Positions 1 to 8,168 of a stretch of DNA of 38,916 bases are shown here, one piece after another (position 1 is the first letter of the stretch; every line of letters begins with the position of its first letter). Location of the stretch: IMG/VR virus record IMGVR_UViG_3300012931_000041, positions 1 to 38,916 of that record; one strand, written 5' to 3'. The notes beneath the pieces were generated by a model. The model worked only from the letters and a program-made list of their open reading frames with translations, was not told where the DNA came from and ran no database searches. The position numbers were made by a program, and so were the translations under genes. The stretch comes from a virus.

Positions 1-165
1 CAACCAATCGCCCCCAATGCAGTGAGGCTTGCGCAACCAATCGCCACCGATGCAGTGAGGCTTGCGCAACCAATCGCCCCCGATGCAGTGAGGCTTGCGC
101 AACCAATCGCCACCGATGCAGTGAGGCTTGCGCAACCAATCGCCCCCGATGCAGTGAGGCTTGCG
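1..165. repeat. 33-bp tandem repeat array, left part
   Basis: Five consecutive 33-bp units (1-33, 34-66, 67-99, 100-132, 133-165). They differ at only two positions: A or C in the middle of the C-run, and A or G just after it. The A and C forms alternate from unit to unit. The unit length is a multiple of three. On the minus strand it encodes an 11-residue repeat of the type ASLTASGAIGC inside the tail-fibre gene. The array continues at the other end of the window (38869-38916), so the window ends cut through it. The true copy number may be collapsed by assembly. Confidence 0.95.
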
Positions 166-359
166 GCGGTAAGCGCTGCCACCGACAGCCCCCCTAAAGA
201 ATCTCGCTTGCACAGAGCATATGCCGTCGCTGCGTCAGTGGATTTCGCTACGGTGCCATCGCCACCAAGCCAAAGAATATTTGACTCAATGCGATTCGCG
301 GCGACGTAATCGAATGCGCCGCCAGCGATGTGATCTACTTTTGGTGTTGCCCACGACAT
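1..359 (-). CDS. Tail fibre protein, N-terminal part (continues at the window's right end)
   Basis: The gene starts at the ATG at 359 and runs off position 1, continuing in frame from 38901/38916 down to 38535. An AGGAGG ribosome site at 371-365 overlaps the stop of the collar gene. The N-terminus reads MSWATPKVDHIAGGAFDYVA, with no signal peptide. From about residue 62 the protein becomes a ladder of 11-residue repeats (ASLTASGAIGC and variants), alternating small and hydrophobic residues with one Cys per unit. Such short-period repeats suit a trimeric beta-helical or collagen-like shaft; that is inference. Position after tail-tip and collar genes supports a fibre or receptor-binding role. 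The receptor-binding end is encoded in the right-end segment. Confidence 0.8.
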   Translation of the reverse strand, partial: MSWATPKVDHIAGGAFDYVAANRIESNILWLGGDGTVAKSTDAATAYALCKRDSLGGLSVAALTAASLTASGAIGCASLTASVAIGCASLTASGAIGCASLTASVAIGCASLTALGAIG

Positions 360-368
360 GGCGACCTC

Positions 369-965
369 CTAGTACTTGATGATATAATTCACGCCGATTG
401 TTTTTCCGCGAGTCACGGTGCCGGTGCGCGGGGTGCCGTTGGTGCCATCAGTACTTGGGTCTCCGACCATATCAGAACCAACAAATACCGAAGAAGCATC
501 CAGCGCCGCTTGGCCTGATCCAGAAGCCAGTGAACTTATACCTCTTACATTATTATGATGATGTCCTTGCCCTTGATCGTCAGCAAACGCACCCAGCGCT
601 CGCGCATCATGCGCAGTAATTGCTCCATGCGTGGTTCCCGTTACTGCGCTATATGTTCCAGCTCCAATCGGCGCAGCCTCGCGGAGGTCGGGGAGGTTAA
701 ATGTCGTCGATCCGTCGCCCACGCCCCAAGTAGTGCCGATGGCTGTGTAGAGGTCGGCGTATGTTGAGCGCGATACGGCCTGCCCATTGCAGAGGAGCCA
801 GCCGGACGGGGCAGAGGCGGCGGCGTAGGGCGCCATGATTCCGGGGGGCTGGATCAGCGATCCGGGAATAGCTACTGTGCTCCCGCCCTGCACTGCGAGA
901 ATCAATGCAGTTCCGAGCATTACGGTCGCGGCGGTGAGCGCTGAAATCTTTTTACTGCTTGCCAT
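369..965 (-). CDS. Phage tail collar-domain fibre protein
   Basis: 198 residues. The N-terminus (KISALTAAT, then VQGGSTVAI) resembles the short lead segment seen on many phage fibre proteins and is not a convincing export signal. Residues about 40-100 match the phage tail collar domain: a PPG/AP stretch, then SGWLLCNGQAVSR, then Y..LY.AIGT.WG.GDGSTTFNLPDLR. This domain sits at the base of tail fibres and is known from the T4 short tail fibre family. A His cluster (GHHH) near residue 133 resembles the metal-binding HxH region of such fibres. It lies directly between the 672-residue tail-tip gene and the repeat fibre. It is probably a structural fibre or fibre-tip adaptor. Confidence 0.85.
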   Translation of the reverse strand: MASSKKISALTAATVMLGTALILAVQGGSTVAIPGSLIQPPGIMAPYAAASAPSGWLLCNGQAVSRSTYADLYTAIGTTWGVGDGSTTFNLPDLREAAPIGAGTYSAVTGTTHGAITAHDARALGAFADDQGQGHHHNNVRGISSLASGSGQAALDASSVFVGSDMVGDPSTDGTNGTPRTGTVTRGKTIGVNYIIKY

Positions 966-968
966 AAC

Positions 969-2987
969 TTACTCCGTTTCGAGGAGATAGCCGTCCTCGG
1001 TTTCTAGCAAATAACCATCCTCGGTCATGAGGATGTATTCCTGAGGTACATTGATCGCGTCGTGAGATACTCGAAGCGTCCCGTCCCAGGTAATCGTCTG
1101 CCTGATAAGCCAAAAGAAATCCGTTGCGGTGCGGCTCGTGTCGGTCGTAATGCGATCCCCAAGCTCGAGGGCAGGATCGCCCCGCCATTCCTGCGTGAGG
1201 TCGCGCCGGGCATTCGAGTAAGCTGAAAGAATCTTATCGGCGATCGACTGCGCTTGAGCCCTGGTCTGGACAAGGGCGTTGTCGGGAAAGTCGTATTCGA
1301 TATCGCCGAACTCGGAGATGGAAGCCGAGTCGGTCGAAGATACTTGTGTCCCACCCGACACACTCAAGACCTGGGCGTCAATGTCGAGCTCGACCGTAAC
1401 ATCGGCCGCGGTGGTATTCGTGATCGTGATCTTCGCGCCCCAGGAATAGTATTCAGACGCGGTAATCGACACGCCCGACGGAGGATCAAGAAGAGACGCC
1501 GAAGGATCAACAACAGGGCTTTCGGTATAGAAAACGGTAAATTGATTAGTAGCGCCCGCAGGAACGACAACCTCGGTATTTTGATACACCGGCGTCGCAG
1601 CATCAGCAGGGGCGTAAGGGAGCGAATTCACGTTGATAATGTTCTTCACCTGCGCGAAACGTGAAGGATTTGACCGCGAATAATATTCCGATGCCGTTAT
1701 CGTGCGCTCCGAGGTCGTTTTATTTGCTCGTAGGTAGTCCGGTCCCTCTACACGAAGAACGCCGTAGCGGTCGGAGAACACGGAGGCAAGGCCAGCCTCG
1801 GAGGCTATTCGAACGGTTTCGCGGTGAGTTGTCTTCTCGATGTATGCGTATGGGATGAGGATCGAATTGAGTGCGGGGTCGATAAAATATTTCGTAGACG
1901 ACAGTCCGAAATCAATGAAGGCGTTTTCGATAATGCTGTACAGAGTCTGATTAGTAAGTAATCCCGGAGCGTATGATGTTCGGCTCATAAGGTCGAGCAC
2001 ATCGTACCCGACCGTCGAGGCGTAGATGTCATCGTCGGGGACGTCCCACTCGGCCGACCAGAACACGCCTAAAGGAATCCACTCGATCTCGCCGCCTGCG
2101 CCCATCGCCCCGATGTAGGGGGTCAGCTTGCGTAAGGGCTTAATCAGGTTGGCGATTGCCGATCCTGAGCCGTAGTCGAATTGGCGAGCGAAGTTGAGAA
2201 GCTTCACGCTGAATTGATTGGCCGAGATATTTCCGATCGGGATACTCGAGGACTCGGGGTCGCGCTCCTCGAGAAGCTCCATCGAGAAGATGGAATTCGA
2301 AAGGTAGGTGCGCCTTATCGAAGTATAGAACTCGTAGATTTTCGCGCAGCGGCCGACGTGCGACCACTTCGTAATCGACAACTCTTGGCAAGCTACGCCT
2401 GAGACGGCCGTGATGTTCTTCGTCCAGTACTCGAGCGCATTCCCGGTGACGGTCTCGGTATAGAGGAGCGCGTCGTCGACGTCGTAGAGCTTGATCGTGA
2501 AGTCGACAGGATACTCATGCTTTATTGTATCCGAGCACACGAGAAGGCTTTCAATTGGCCGCTCCGAGAAGCACACGGTCAAGACCTGCGCCGAGGCGAA
2601 CGCGCCCAGGGCTCCCGACACATCGTCCGACCACCACCCAGTCTCCATACTGGGCTCGTAGTAGGCGTCGTCGCCGGGGGGCATGAGCACGAAGGAGCCG
2701 TCGAGAACCGCGGAGCCGTCGAGCGGGAACCAATTCGCCGTAGGCTCATAGATGCCATCGGCGACCTGGTTGACGTAGGTCATCGTCGAGGCGTCGCGCT
2801 CGAACTCGAGGAGGTAGCCGTCCTCGGTCAGTATCTGGAAGTCATCTTCTGTGGCGAGGATGATCGTATTGACGCTGATCGATTGATCGACAAAGGGGTC
2901 GGTGAAATCTATCTCCACCTTGCCGTAGGTCCGCCGCTTCGTGCGCTTGGCGATGGACGCCTTATACTCAGCCGAGGTCGCTATCAT
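969..2987 (-). CDS. Tail tip / baseplate hub protein
   Basis: 672 residues, overlapping the preceding gene by ATGA. Its place after the tape measure and a small distal-tail-like protein, and before fibre genes, is the usual place for the tail hub that carries fibres. A central region (about 250-430) resembles the hub folds of siphophage tail proteins. Later segments contain repeated TASEYYS blocks at about 440 and 530, suggesting duplicated beta domains. The motif TEDGYLLE occurs near residue 54 and twice in tandem at the C-terminus. No peptidase or lysozyme motif was recognised. The family call rests mainly on length and gene order. Confidence 0.7.
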   Translation of the reverse strand: MIATSAEYKASIAKRTKRRTYGKVEIDFTDPFVDQSISVNTIILATEDDFQILTEDGYLLEFERDASTMTYVNQVADGIYEPTANWFPLDGSAVLDGSFVLMPPGDDAYYEPSMETGWWSDDVSGALGAFASAQVLTVCFSERPIESLLVCSDTIKHEYPVDFTIKLYDVDDALLYTETVTGNALEYWTKNITAVSGVACQELSITKWSHVGRCAKIYEFYTSIRRTYLSNSIFSMELLEERDPESSSIPIGNISANQFSVKLLNFARQFDYGSGSAIANLIKPLRKLTPYIGAMGAGGEIEWIPLGVFWSAEWDVPDDDIYASTVGYDVLDLMSRTSYAPGLLTNQTLYSIIENAFIDFGLSSTKYFIDPALNSILIPYAYIEKTTHRETVRIASEAGLASVFSDRYGVLRVEGPDYLRANKTTSERTITASEYYSRSNPSRFAQVKNIINVNSLPYAPADAATPVYQNTEVVVPAGATNQFTVFYTESPVVDPSASLLDPPSGVSITASEYYSWGAKITITNTTAADVTVELDIDAQVLSVSGGTQVSSTDSASISEFGDIEYDFPDNALVQTRAQAQSIADKILSAYSNARRDLTQEWRGDPALELGDRITTDTSRTATDFFWLIRQTITWDGTLRVSHDAINVPQEYILMTEDGYLLETEDGYLLETE

Positions 2988-3355
2988 ACTTCATCCAGGA
3001 CGATCTTCACGCCCGACCATAGCCAGATGTCGCGCACGAGGTCGCGCGCGGGCCCGAGGGGACGCATGACGACGGTATAGGTGCTCGTCGTCGCGTCCTC
3101 GTTCAGGACGATAAGTGAGAGCTCCTCATGCAGATCGTAGAGAGCGAGGAAGGTATCGAGTACTGAACCGAGACAGCCCTGGTCGTAGCTGATTTCCCAA
3201 TGCCGCTTGACCGCGCGGAGGTCTGAGGTCAGCGTCCCGTCAGCTGCGCGCTGCTCGGTGGCGATCTCGGAATCGGAATAGGCAAAGCTAAGCCCGGCCC
3301 GTGGGAGTACGGTCTCGAGTCCTGATTGCCCTAAGGATACATCGCCTGCGCTCAT
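2984..3355 (-). CDS. Distal tail-like / minor tail protein
   Basis: 123 residues, with ATGA overlaps to the genes on both sides (3355-3352 with the tape measure, 2987-2984 with the tail hub). It is a mixed polar protein without membrane segments or Cys motifs beyond a single Cys near residue 61. In siphophages the gene between tape measure and hub is usually the distal tail protein, which joins the tube to the baseplate. This one is shorter than the classical Dit (about 250 residues), so it may be a minor tail protein instead. Function is assigned by position only. Confidence 0.6.
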   Translation of the reverse strand: MSAGDVSLGQSGLETVLPRAGLSFAYSDSEIATEQRAADGTLTSDLRAVKRHWEISYDQGCLGSVLDTFLALYDLHEELSLIVLNEDATTSTYTVVMRPLGPARDLVRDIWLWSGVKIVLDEV

Positions 3356-5691
3356 GCTCCTACCCTCACGTCTTCCTGGAGCCCGTAACGCCTAAGGGTC
3401 CGCTCAAGATTCCTGAGGCCCGAGTCGTCGGCGATAATGATTGCCCCCGCCATGCTTAATGATTTACTAGATCCGCTCGTAGTCACCGATGATCCGTTCG
3501 CTGCGGCGACGCTCTTCTCGGTAACCCCAGCCGGACGGGATATTGATGCGAGGGCGGAAACGATTCCTGATCCAATACCCTCAAATGTTTCGGGAGAAAG
3601 AGGAGCGACGACCTCATTATACTTGGAGTTGTCTCCGATCATGGCGAGGGTCGGCGAGGAAGCCACGCCACCCGATGCTAGAGATACGGCCTGAAGAGCG
3701 GCTCCCGTAGCCCATGCCGCAGCTGCTCCTCCGCCCAAGACCGCCGCAGATGCGTAAAGACCTGGTGCTGTTGCGACCGTTAGGACATTCGTTGAAGCGG
3801 CGATGGCTTCGATAAGCGTTGCGGCTGCCTTGGCCGCGAGCTGGTCGCCAAGCGCTGAAACTATTTTACCTATGGCATGAATTGCGGCGGTCCCAAAACT
3901 TTCCCAGCTTAATTCACCATTTGCAAGATCGGTGCCGATTGACTCAAAAATACTTTTAAAAGAAGAATTAGTTAGATCAAGAGCTCTTTTCATATTTGCT
4001 GCGAATTCATCAGCCGCTGTCTTATCTTTCAGCGCGGTGTAGTAGATATTAAGCGCATCAAGAGCCTGCTGCTTTGCGGCGACCGAAGCATCAGAGGTTT
4101 CTATCTCGGCTACCGCCTCGGCCTTCTCAGCAGTGATCGCATCGTATACCGTCGCGCTTTTTGTCTTCAGCTTTTCGGTTAGCGAGACATAGTTGTCAGC
4201 CACCTTTCCCATGGCTTCGTTTTCTTTAGCTATCGAAGCCATGCGAATTAGCGCATCGCTAGTAGCGATTTGGGTAGTGCGCTCCTGGTAGTCGACGGTT
4301 TGTTGTTCGGTCTCTTGAGTTTGCTGGCCGAGATCCTTTAAGGCTTTAGCGAGAGCTTTTCCACCGATGCTATTCTCGTTTGCAGAGTAGCCCGCATCGA
4401 TCAAGGCCTGAGCGTATTTCTTCGTCGCCTCGGTGTTAGCCTTTACGGCTTCCGATTCCGGAATTAATCCAGTTTCGAGGTATCTTTTATTTGCCGCGAG
4501 CTCTTCTTCGTAAGCCTTTAGCGCCGCCTTTCTTGCTTCTATTTGAGCATCAGCGGCCTCGTTTAACTTATCTTGAGCATCCTTTTTATCAGACAGGTAC
4601 TTCGCCGCCGAAGAGTTGGCTGCATTAAGAGCATTCTGAAAAGCAATAGCTTTCTTATATTCCGGCTCTGCCTTTTGGAGCTCGGCCGTCTGCTCGGCCA
4701 TATATTGCTTGGCTAGTTTTTTTTGTGCGGCAGTCTTTGAGTCCGAGTCGATGGCCGCCTGATTGACTGCAATCAGCCCTACAAGAGCGTCGTGATATTC
4801 GATAACCGACGCTTTTCCATTTTTATATGCCTGATAAATATCTTGCAGCGTTGTGATGCGATGCTGCTCATTCATGTTTTCGATTATTTTTACAAGCCAT
4901 CCTGATATTGTCTGAAGCGCAGGTATCGAATCCTGCGTGAGCGACATGGTGTAGGATTTCCAAGCGGATTTCAGAGCCTCCGTGGTATCCTTGAACTCGC
5001 CCGACTTCTTGATTGTCTCTTCGCTTAAAACGATCCCAAGCCCGTGGGCTTTATCCTTAAGCTCCTGTAGTCCATTCGCGCCGAGCTTAATGATCGGAAC
5101 AATCTCCTGCGCTCCGCGGCCGAAGAGCTGCAAGGCGAGCTTACTCTGCTCGGTCTCGTTGGTCATGCTCCCAAGAGCAGTTATCGTGTCGCTGAAAATA
5201 TCATTCTGATCTCTGAAATTACCATTCGCGTCCTTGACGTTGACGCCCAGCGACTTGAAGGTTTCGGCGTTCGTGTCGAGGCCGCGCGTCATGAGCTTGA
5301 TGGAGCTGGTGATCGATTCGAGCGTCGTCCCCGTCTGCTCGGCGGCGAACTTATACTCCTGCAATGCCGTCGTCGATATTCCGGTCTGATCGGACATATC
5401 GCTGATCTTGTCGCCATAGTCAGCGAGATCTTTTGTCGTATCGACAAAGGCCTTGCCAACGGCGAGAACTGCGGTGGCCGCAAGGATAAGGGGATTCGTT
5501 AAAAGTTTTCCGATCTTTGACCCGAGGCCGCCTAGCACCGAGTCGATTTCCTTGAACTGTGAAGTAAGATTCCCGGTTATATTTTTCCCGGTATTTTTTG
5601 CGGATTCCTCGGAGGCGGCGAGGGTTTTATCGAAACTTGACTTGTCGCCGATTATGCGGAAGAGCAGATCGCCGAGCAGGTTCGTAGCCAT
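3352..5691 (-). CDS. Tail tape measure protein
   Basis: About 779 residues, the longest late gene, directly after the tail chaperone and its frameshift extension. Residues about 1-330 are helical with a hydrophobic patch (NPLILAATAVLAVGKAFV). Residues 330-560 are a coiled-coil region rich in Ala, Glu and Lys. A Gly/Ala-rich hydrophobic stretch near 620-680 would fit the segment released into the host membrane. Tape measure proteins set tail length and exit during DNA injection. The ATG at 5691 is preferred because AAGGGGGAG lies just upstream. A GTG at 5694 would add one residue. The stop codon of the chaperone extension overlaps this start. Confidence 0.93.
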   Translation of the reverse strand: MATNLLGDLLFRIIGDKSSFDKTLAASEESAKNTGKNITGNLTSQFKEIDSVLGGLGSKIGKLLTNPLILAATAVLAVGKAFVDTTKDLADYGDKISDMSDQTGISTTALQEYKFAAEQTGTTLESITSSIKLMTRGLDTNAETFKSLGVNVKDANGNFRDQNDIFSDTITALGSMTNETEQSKLALQLFGRGAQEIVPIIKLGANGLQELKDKAHGLGIVLSEETIKKSGEFKDTTEALKSAWKSYTMSLTQDSIPALQTISGWLVKIIENMNEQHRITTLQDIYQAYKNGKASVIEYHDALVGLIAVNQAAIDSDSKTAAQKKLAKQYMAEQTAELQKAEPEYKKAIAFQNALNAANSSAAKYLSDKKDAQDKLNEAADAQIEARKAALKAYEEELAANKRYLETGLIPESEAVKANTEATKKYAQALIDAGYSANENSIGGKALAKALKDLGQQTQETEQQTVDYQERTTQIATSDALIRMASIAKENEAMGKVADNYVSLTEKLKTKSATVYDAITAEKAEAVAEIETSDASVAAKQQALDALNIYYTALKDKTAADEFAANMKRALDLTNSSFKSIFESIGTDLANGELSWESFGTAAIHAIGKIVSALGDQLAAKAAATLIEAIAASTNVLTVATAPGLYASAAVLGGGAAAAWATGAALQAVSLASGGVASSPTLAMIGDNSKYNEVVAPLSPETFEGIGSGIVSALASISRPAGVTEKSVAAANGSSVTTSGSSKSLSMAGAIIIADDSGLRNLERTLRRYGLQEDVRVGA

Positions 5692-5921
5692 CACTCCCCC
5701 TTCATCCGATTTTCAGCGGCGGCAATACGCGCTTTCATCGCGTCCATGTCCGCCTTCTGCATTACGCCCTTCGATCCGCGCCGCTTAACCTTGCGCCCTT
5801 CGTAGTGTTTTTCACAGCCATACTCGTACATCGTCACCATCTGCGTAAACGGACTATCTAGCACATACTCGACCGTCCACCCGTACCACTCGCACAGGTC
5901 GGAGACGATCGCCCCGATCCT
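5691..5921 (-). CDS. Tail assembly chaperone C-terminal extension (reached by -1 frameshift)
   Basis: This is an open frame of about 76 codons in the -1 frame relative to the upstream chaperone gene. It runs from the region of that gene's stop (5921) to a TGA at 5691 that overlaps the tape-measure start. There is no ATG, GTG or TTG near its beginning. The first in-frame ATG lies well inside, after a well-formed segment reading GAIVSDLCEWYGWTVEYVLD. This is the arrangement of the lambda G/GT pair, where a minority of ribosomes slip by -1 to make a long chaperone that binds the tape measure. The likely slip point is the AAA lysine codon just before TAA (about 5926-5924). No canonical heptamer is present, so the exact site is uncertain. 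Confidence 0.7.
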   Translation of the reverse strand, partial: RIGAIVSDLCEWYGWTVEYVLDSPFTQMVTMYEYGCEKHYEGRKVKRRGSKGVMQKADMDAMKARIAAAENRMKGE

Positions 5922-6427
5922 TATTTCGGCGCCGCCGTCTCCGGCGCCTGAAGAGGGTTTGCCTGTAAAAACTCCATAATGAGACCCATCGCGAGATGAA
6001 GCACGACGAGGCCCTGGGTTATAGATAGGTTGTCGAAAAGAAAATCAACGGTGATCTTCGGGTCGGACTTCTCGCCGATCTCCGCGATAATGGAAAGGAT
6101 GAGGCGGAATTGCTCTTCCTTGATATCGTCCTGCTTCATCTTCGTGAGCGCGCTAAACTCGTCGAGGTGATCGAGAAGGAAGAGGCTCGAACGGAAAGAG
6201 AGGAAGGTCGCGTCGAAGGTGTGGACACAGCCCTTGAGCAGCGCCCGGCTGCGGGCGATCTTCTGCCTGAGGCTGGCCGACCGAAGTCGAGCGAGCGGGC
6301 CCTTGAAGCGGGCGAGCTCGGCCTCGTCTTCGGCGATGATGCGAGCAAGCTCCTTCCCCGAGCGGTCGGTGAATCGGACCGACCGCTCGGGGGGAGCGAA
6401 GACGTCGAGGTCGAGGATCTCGGCCAT
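5921..6427 (-). CDS. Tail assembly chaperone (short form, gpG-like)
   Basis: 168 residues from an ATG at 6427 whose first bases overlap the TAA of the tail tube gene. It is mostly charged and helical (QDDIKEEQFRLILSIIAEIGEKS) and ends in Pro/Ala-rich residues before TAA at 5921. Its position between tail tube and tape measure, with an overlapping -1 frame downstream, matches the conserved siphophage chaperone pair. That pair coats the tape measure during tail assembly and is absent from the finished particle. There is no catalytic motif. Assignment is by gene order and the frameshift architecture. Confidence 0.82.
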   Translation of the reverse strand: MAEILDLDVFAPPERSVRFTDRSGKELARIIAEDEAELARFKGPLARLRSASLRQKIARSRALLKGCVHTFDATFLSFRSSLFLLDHLDEFSALTKMKQDDIKEEQFRLILSIIAEIGEKSDPKITVDFLFDNLSITQGLVVLHLAMGLIMEFLQANPLQAPETAAPK

Positions 6428-7302
6428 TACAGGATGCCCCTGTCCTGGTACATCTTCCACAGCTGCTTGCCGGGCGTGGCGATGGACGAGTCCAGGATGG
6501 CCGTCGCGCTGACCGCGTTCGACACGATGGGGTCGGCGTCGTCGTCCTTCTTGAAGGCGAGATCGTAGCCGCCGTCCATCGAGCACTTGTACGCCCAGAA
6601 GCGAACGATCTTGCCGTTCTCGTCGGTGTTCGTGATGCGGGCCATGAAGTAGGGAATGGTCGTCTTGCCGCCCGAGTAGGTCGTCTGGCTGGCGTAGGGC
6701 GTGTAGTCGTAGACGATGGTCATGGCCTGAGAGAGGGTCGTGACGGTCGCCGAGTCCCAGATCACGATGCCCCAGATGCCGGAGCCGGGTGACTGCTCGA
6801 CGATCGCGTAGTCCGTGCCCAGGACGAGGGCGCCGTCGGTGCCGCCCGTGACGGAGGTCGGGGTGATCTTGGCCTTCGAGCCGTTCTGGTAGGTGAAGGG
6901 GATGAACTTGTCGTAGGCCCAGCCGCCCGAGGCGACGACCTGCGAGAACCCCGAGACGAGGGAACCAGCGACCGGCGTGCCCGATACATCGAAGGCGCCG
7001 CGCAGGATCGCGCGCACGTCCTCGCTCGCGGCCTCGCGCTGGTTGAAGCTGATCTGCAGGGTCTGATCGCTGGCGTACTTTTCCTCGAGGGCGTTGTCGC
7101 CCTTTAGCTGGGTCGCCTTGATGTCCTCTTTCAGCTTGAGGCTCTCGATAGATCCGACGTTTTTCCAGCTGATGGCGTCGGTGCCCGACGTGCTGGCCGC
7201 GAGCAGGGCCACGGCCGCCGCGTCGTAGGCGGCGATCTCGAGCAGCCCCGAGCCCTTGAGTCTGGCCGCGGCTTCCTGAAGCGAACTCTGGTAAGTAGCC
7301 AT
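6427..7302 (-). CDS. Major tail tube protein
   Basis: 291 residues. The sequence is rich in Thr, Ser, Gly and beta-type segments, with no membrane segments and a YDYTP segment in the middle. Residues around 45-75 (VGSIESLKLKEDIKATQLKG) resemble the strand pattern of phage tail tube proteins that compare reference and rise values. It lies between a tail-completion-type gene and the chaperone pair, which is where the tube gene is found. Tube subunits stack as hexameric rings around the tape measure. This should be one of the two most abundant virion proteins. Confidence 0.8.
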   Translation of the reverse strand: MATYQSSLQEAAARLKGSGLLEIAAYDAAAVALLAASTSGTDAISWKNVGSIESLKLKEDIKATQLKGDNALEEKYASDQTLQISFNQREAASEDVRAILRGAFDVSGTPVAGSLVSGFSQVVASGGWAYDKFIPFTYQNGSKAKITPTSVTGGTDGALVLGTDYAIVEQSPGSGIWGIVIWDSATVTTLSQAMTIVYDYTPYASQTTYSGGKTTIPYFMARITNTDENGKIVRFWAYKCSMDGGYDLAFKKDDDADPIVSNAVSATAILDSSIATPGKQLWKMYQDRGIL

Positions 7303-7303
7303 G

Positions 7304-7702
7304 TTAGATACCTCCCTCGTAATTGACGTGATACTCCGCGGCGATCCTAGACTCGCCCGTCGTGGCGTCTGGGAGCTCGACGCTCCTGACGTGTGAGATG
7401 CTCGATATCTTGTAGCCGGACTGGACGCCCTTATAGCGCTGCAGCCCAGCCTTAAGCGCGAGATCGATCGCCTTAACGCGGGCCATGCCCGAACGCGAGA
7501 CGATGTTAAATTGCTTATTGTCGGAGCCGTCGTCGTCCTGGTTGACCCCGTCGGTTACGCTCGACAGGCTGACGTATTCGGTGATCGTCGCCCCGGCCGC
7601 GTTCTTCGCCGGCACGATGCCCCAATAAAACGGGATGGCGGGCGCCGGGATGGTGGCGAGGATCGGCGCGACGAGGGCTTGCAGAGCGGTTTCGATGCTC
7701 AT
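7304..7702 (-). CDS. Tail completion / tail terminator-type protein
   Basis: About 132 residues. The ATG at 7702 overlaps the upstream stop (ATGA) and is preferred to an ATG 15 bases earlier. The protein starts MSIETALQALVAPILATIPA and has a Pro-rich turn followed by beta-type sequence ending EYHVNYEGGI. Size, composition and position before the tail tube match the tail-completion or terminator group (DUF3168-like) that caps the tube at the head end. No catalytic residues are expected in this family. The family call is tentative. Confidence 0.6.
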   Translation of the reverse strand: MSIETALQALVAPILATIPAPAIPFYWGIVPAKNAAGATITEYVSLSSVTDGVNQDDDGSDNKQFNIVSRSGMARVKAIDLALKAGLQRYKGVQSGYKISSISHVRSVELPDATTGESRIAAEYHVNYEGGI

Positions 7703-8031
7703 TGCACTACCTCGCAATCGACGAGCTGCACCGCGCCACCCGACAGCCTTGACGGGTTGACGAGCTTGACGTCGTAGTATTCGGGCGCCGTCCCTGAATC
7801 CGGAACGACGCGCAGGCGCTCGCCGTACAGCGGGACCACAGCGCAGGTCATCGCGGCGCGGTGCGTCGAGAATAGGGTCGGCTTGTCCACGCTCGCACGC
7901 TCACGGGAACTCAAGACGCGTACATAGCCGCGATTCGAGCCGGAGCGGTCGGCCCAGGACGCAGTACCGTCCCATGTCGGGGTGTTGGTCTGCACATAGA
8001 TCGTGGCGTTGTAGTGGGTGTCGATGCTCAT
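7699..8031 (-). CDS. Head-tail joining protein, minor capsid type
   Basis: About 110 residues from the ATG at 8031 (MSIDTHYN...). A longer frame upstream is open to 8277, but it would translate through an 11-bp repeat array and overlap the preceding gene, so the later start is preferred. An AAGGG lies several bases upstream of the chosen ATG. The protein is mostly beta-like, with SSRERASVDKPTLFSTHRA in the middle and a C-terminus reading LVDCEVVQ. It lies between the HK97-gp10-like and tail-completion genes, where siphophages encode stopper or head-closure proteins. No stronger family match was recognised. Confidence 0.6.
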   Translation of the reverse strand: MSIDTHYNATIYVQTNTPTWDGTASWADRSGSNRGYVRVLSSRERASVDKPTLFSTHRAAMTCAVVPLYGERLRVVPDSGTAPEYYDVKLVNPSRLSGGAVQLVDCEVVQ

Positions 8032-8080
8032 ATAGCAACCCTTGTGCCAAATAACGCGCCCGAACTCCGGCCGAGTTCCG

Positions 8081-8168
8081 GTAAACACCATGTAAACATC
8101 CGGTAAACATCCGGGGAAGCTCCGGTAAACACCAGGTAAACACCAGGTAAACACCATGTAAACATTAT
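8081..8168. repeat. Eight 11-bp tandem repeats (GTAAACACCAK type)
   Basis: Units start at 8081, 8092, 8103, 8114, 8125, 8136, 8147 and 8158. Seven keep GTAAACA; the fourth has decayed to GGGAAGCTCCG. Endings alternate between CCAT, TCCG, CCAG and TTAT. The period of 11 is not a multiple of three and lies near one helical turn. The array fills the short gap between the gp10-like gene (stop at 8165) and the next gene (start 8031). It looks like protein-binding iterons or a transcription or recombination site, not coding sequence. Confidence 0.9.

Noticed and set aside
1-165. CRISPR array
   Set aside because: The 33-bp units are directly adjacent with no unique spacers and encode an in-frame peptide repeat.
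369-965. Signal peptide on the collar protein
   Set aside because: The hydrophobic start resembles the lead segment common on phage fibre proteins (KISALTAAT...VQGG), and the protein is a cytoplasmically assembled virion part.
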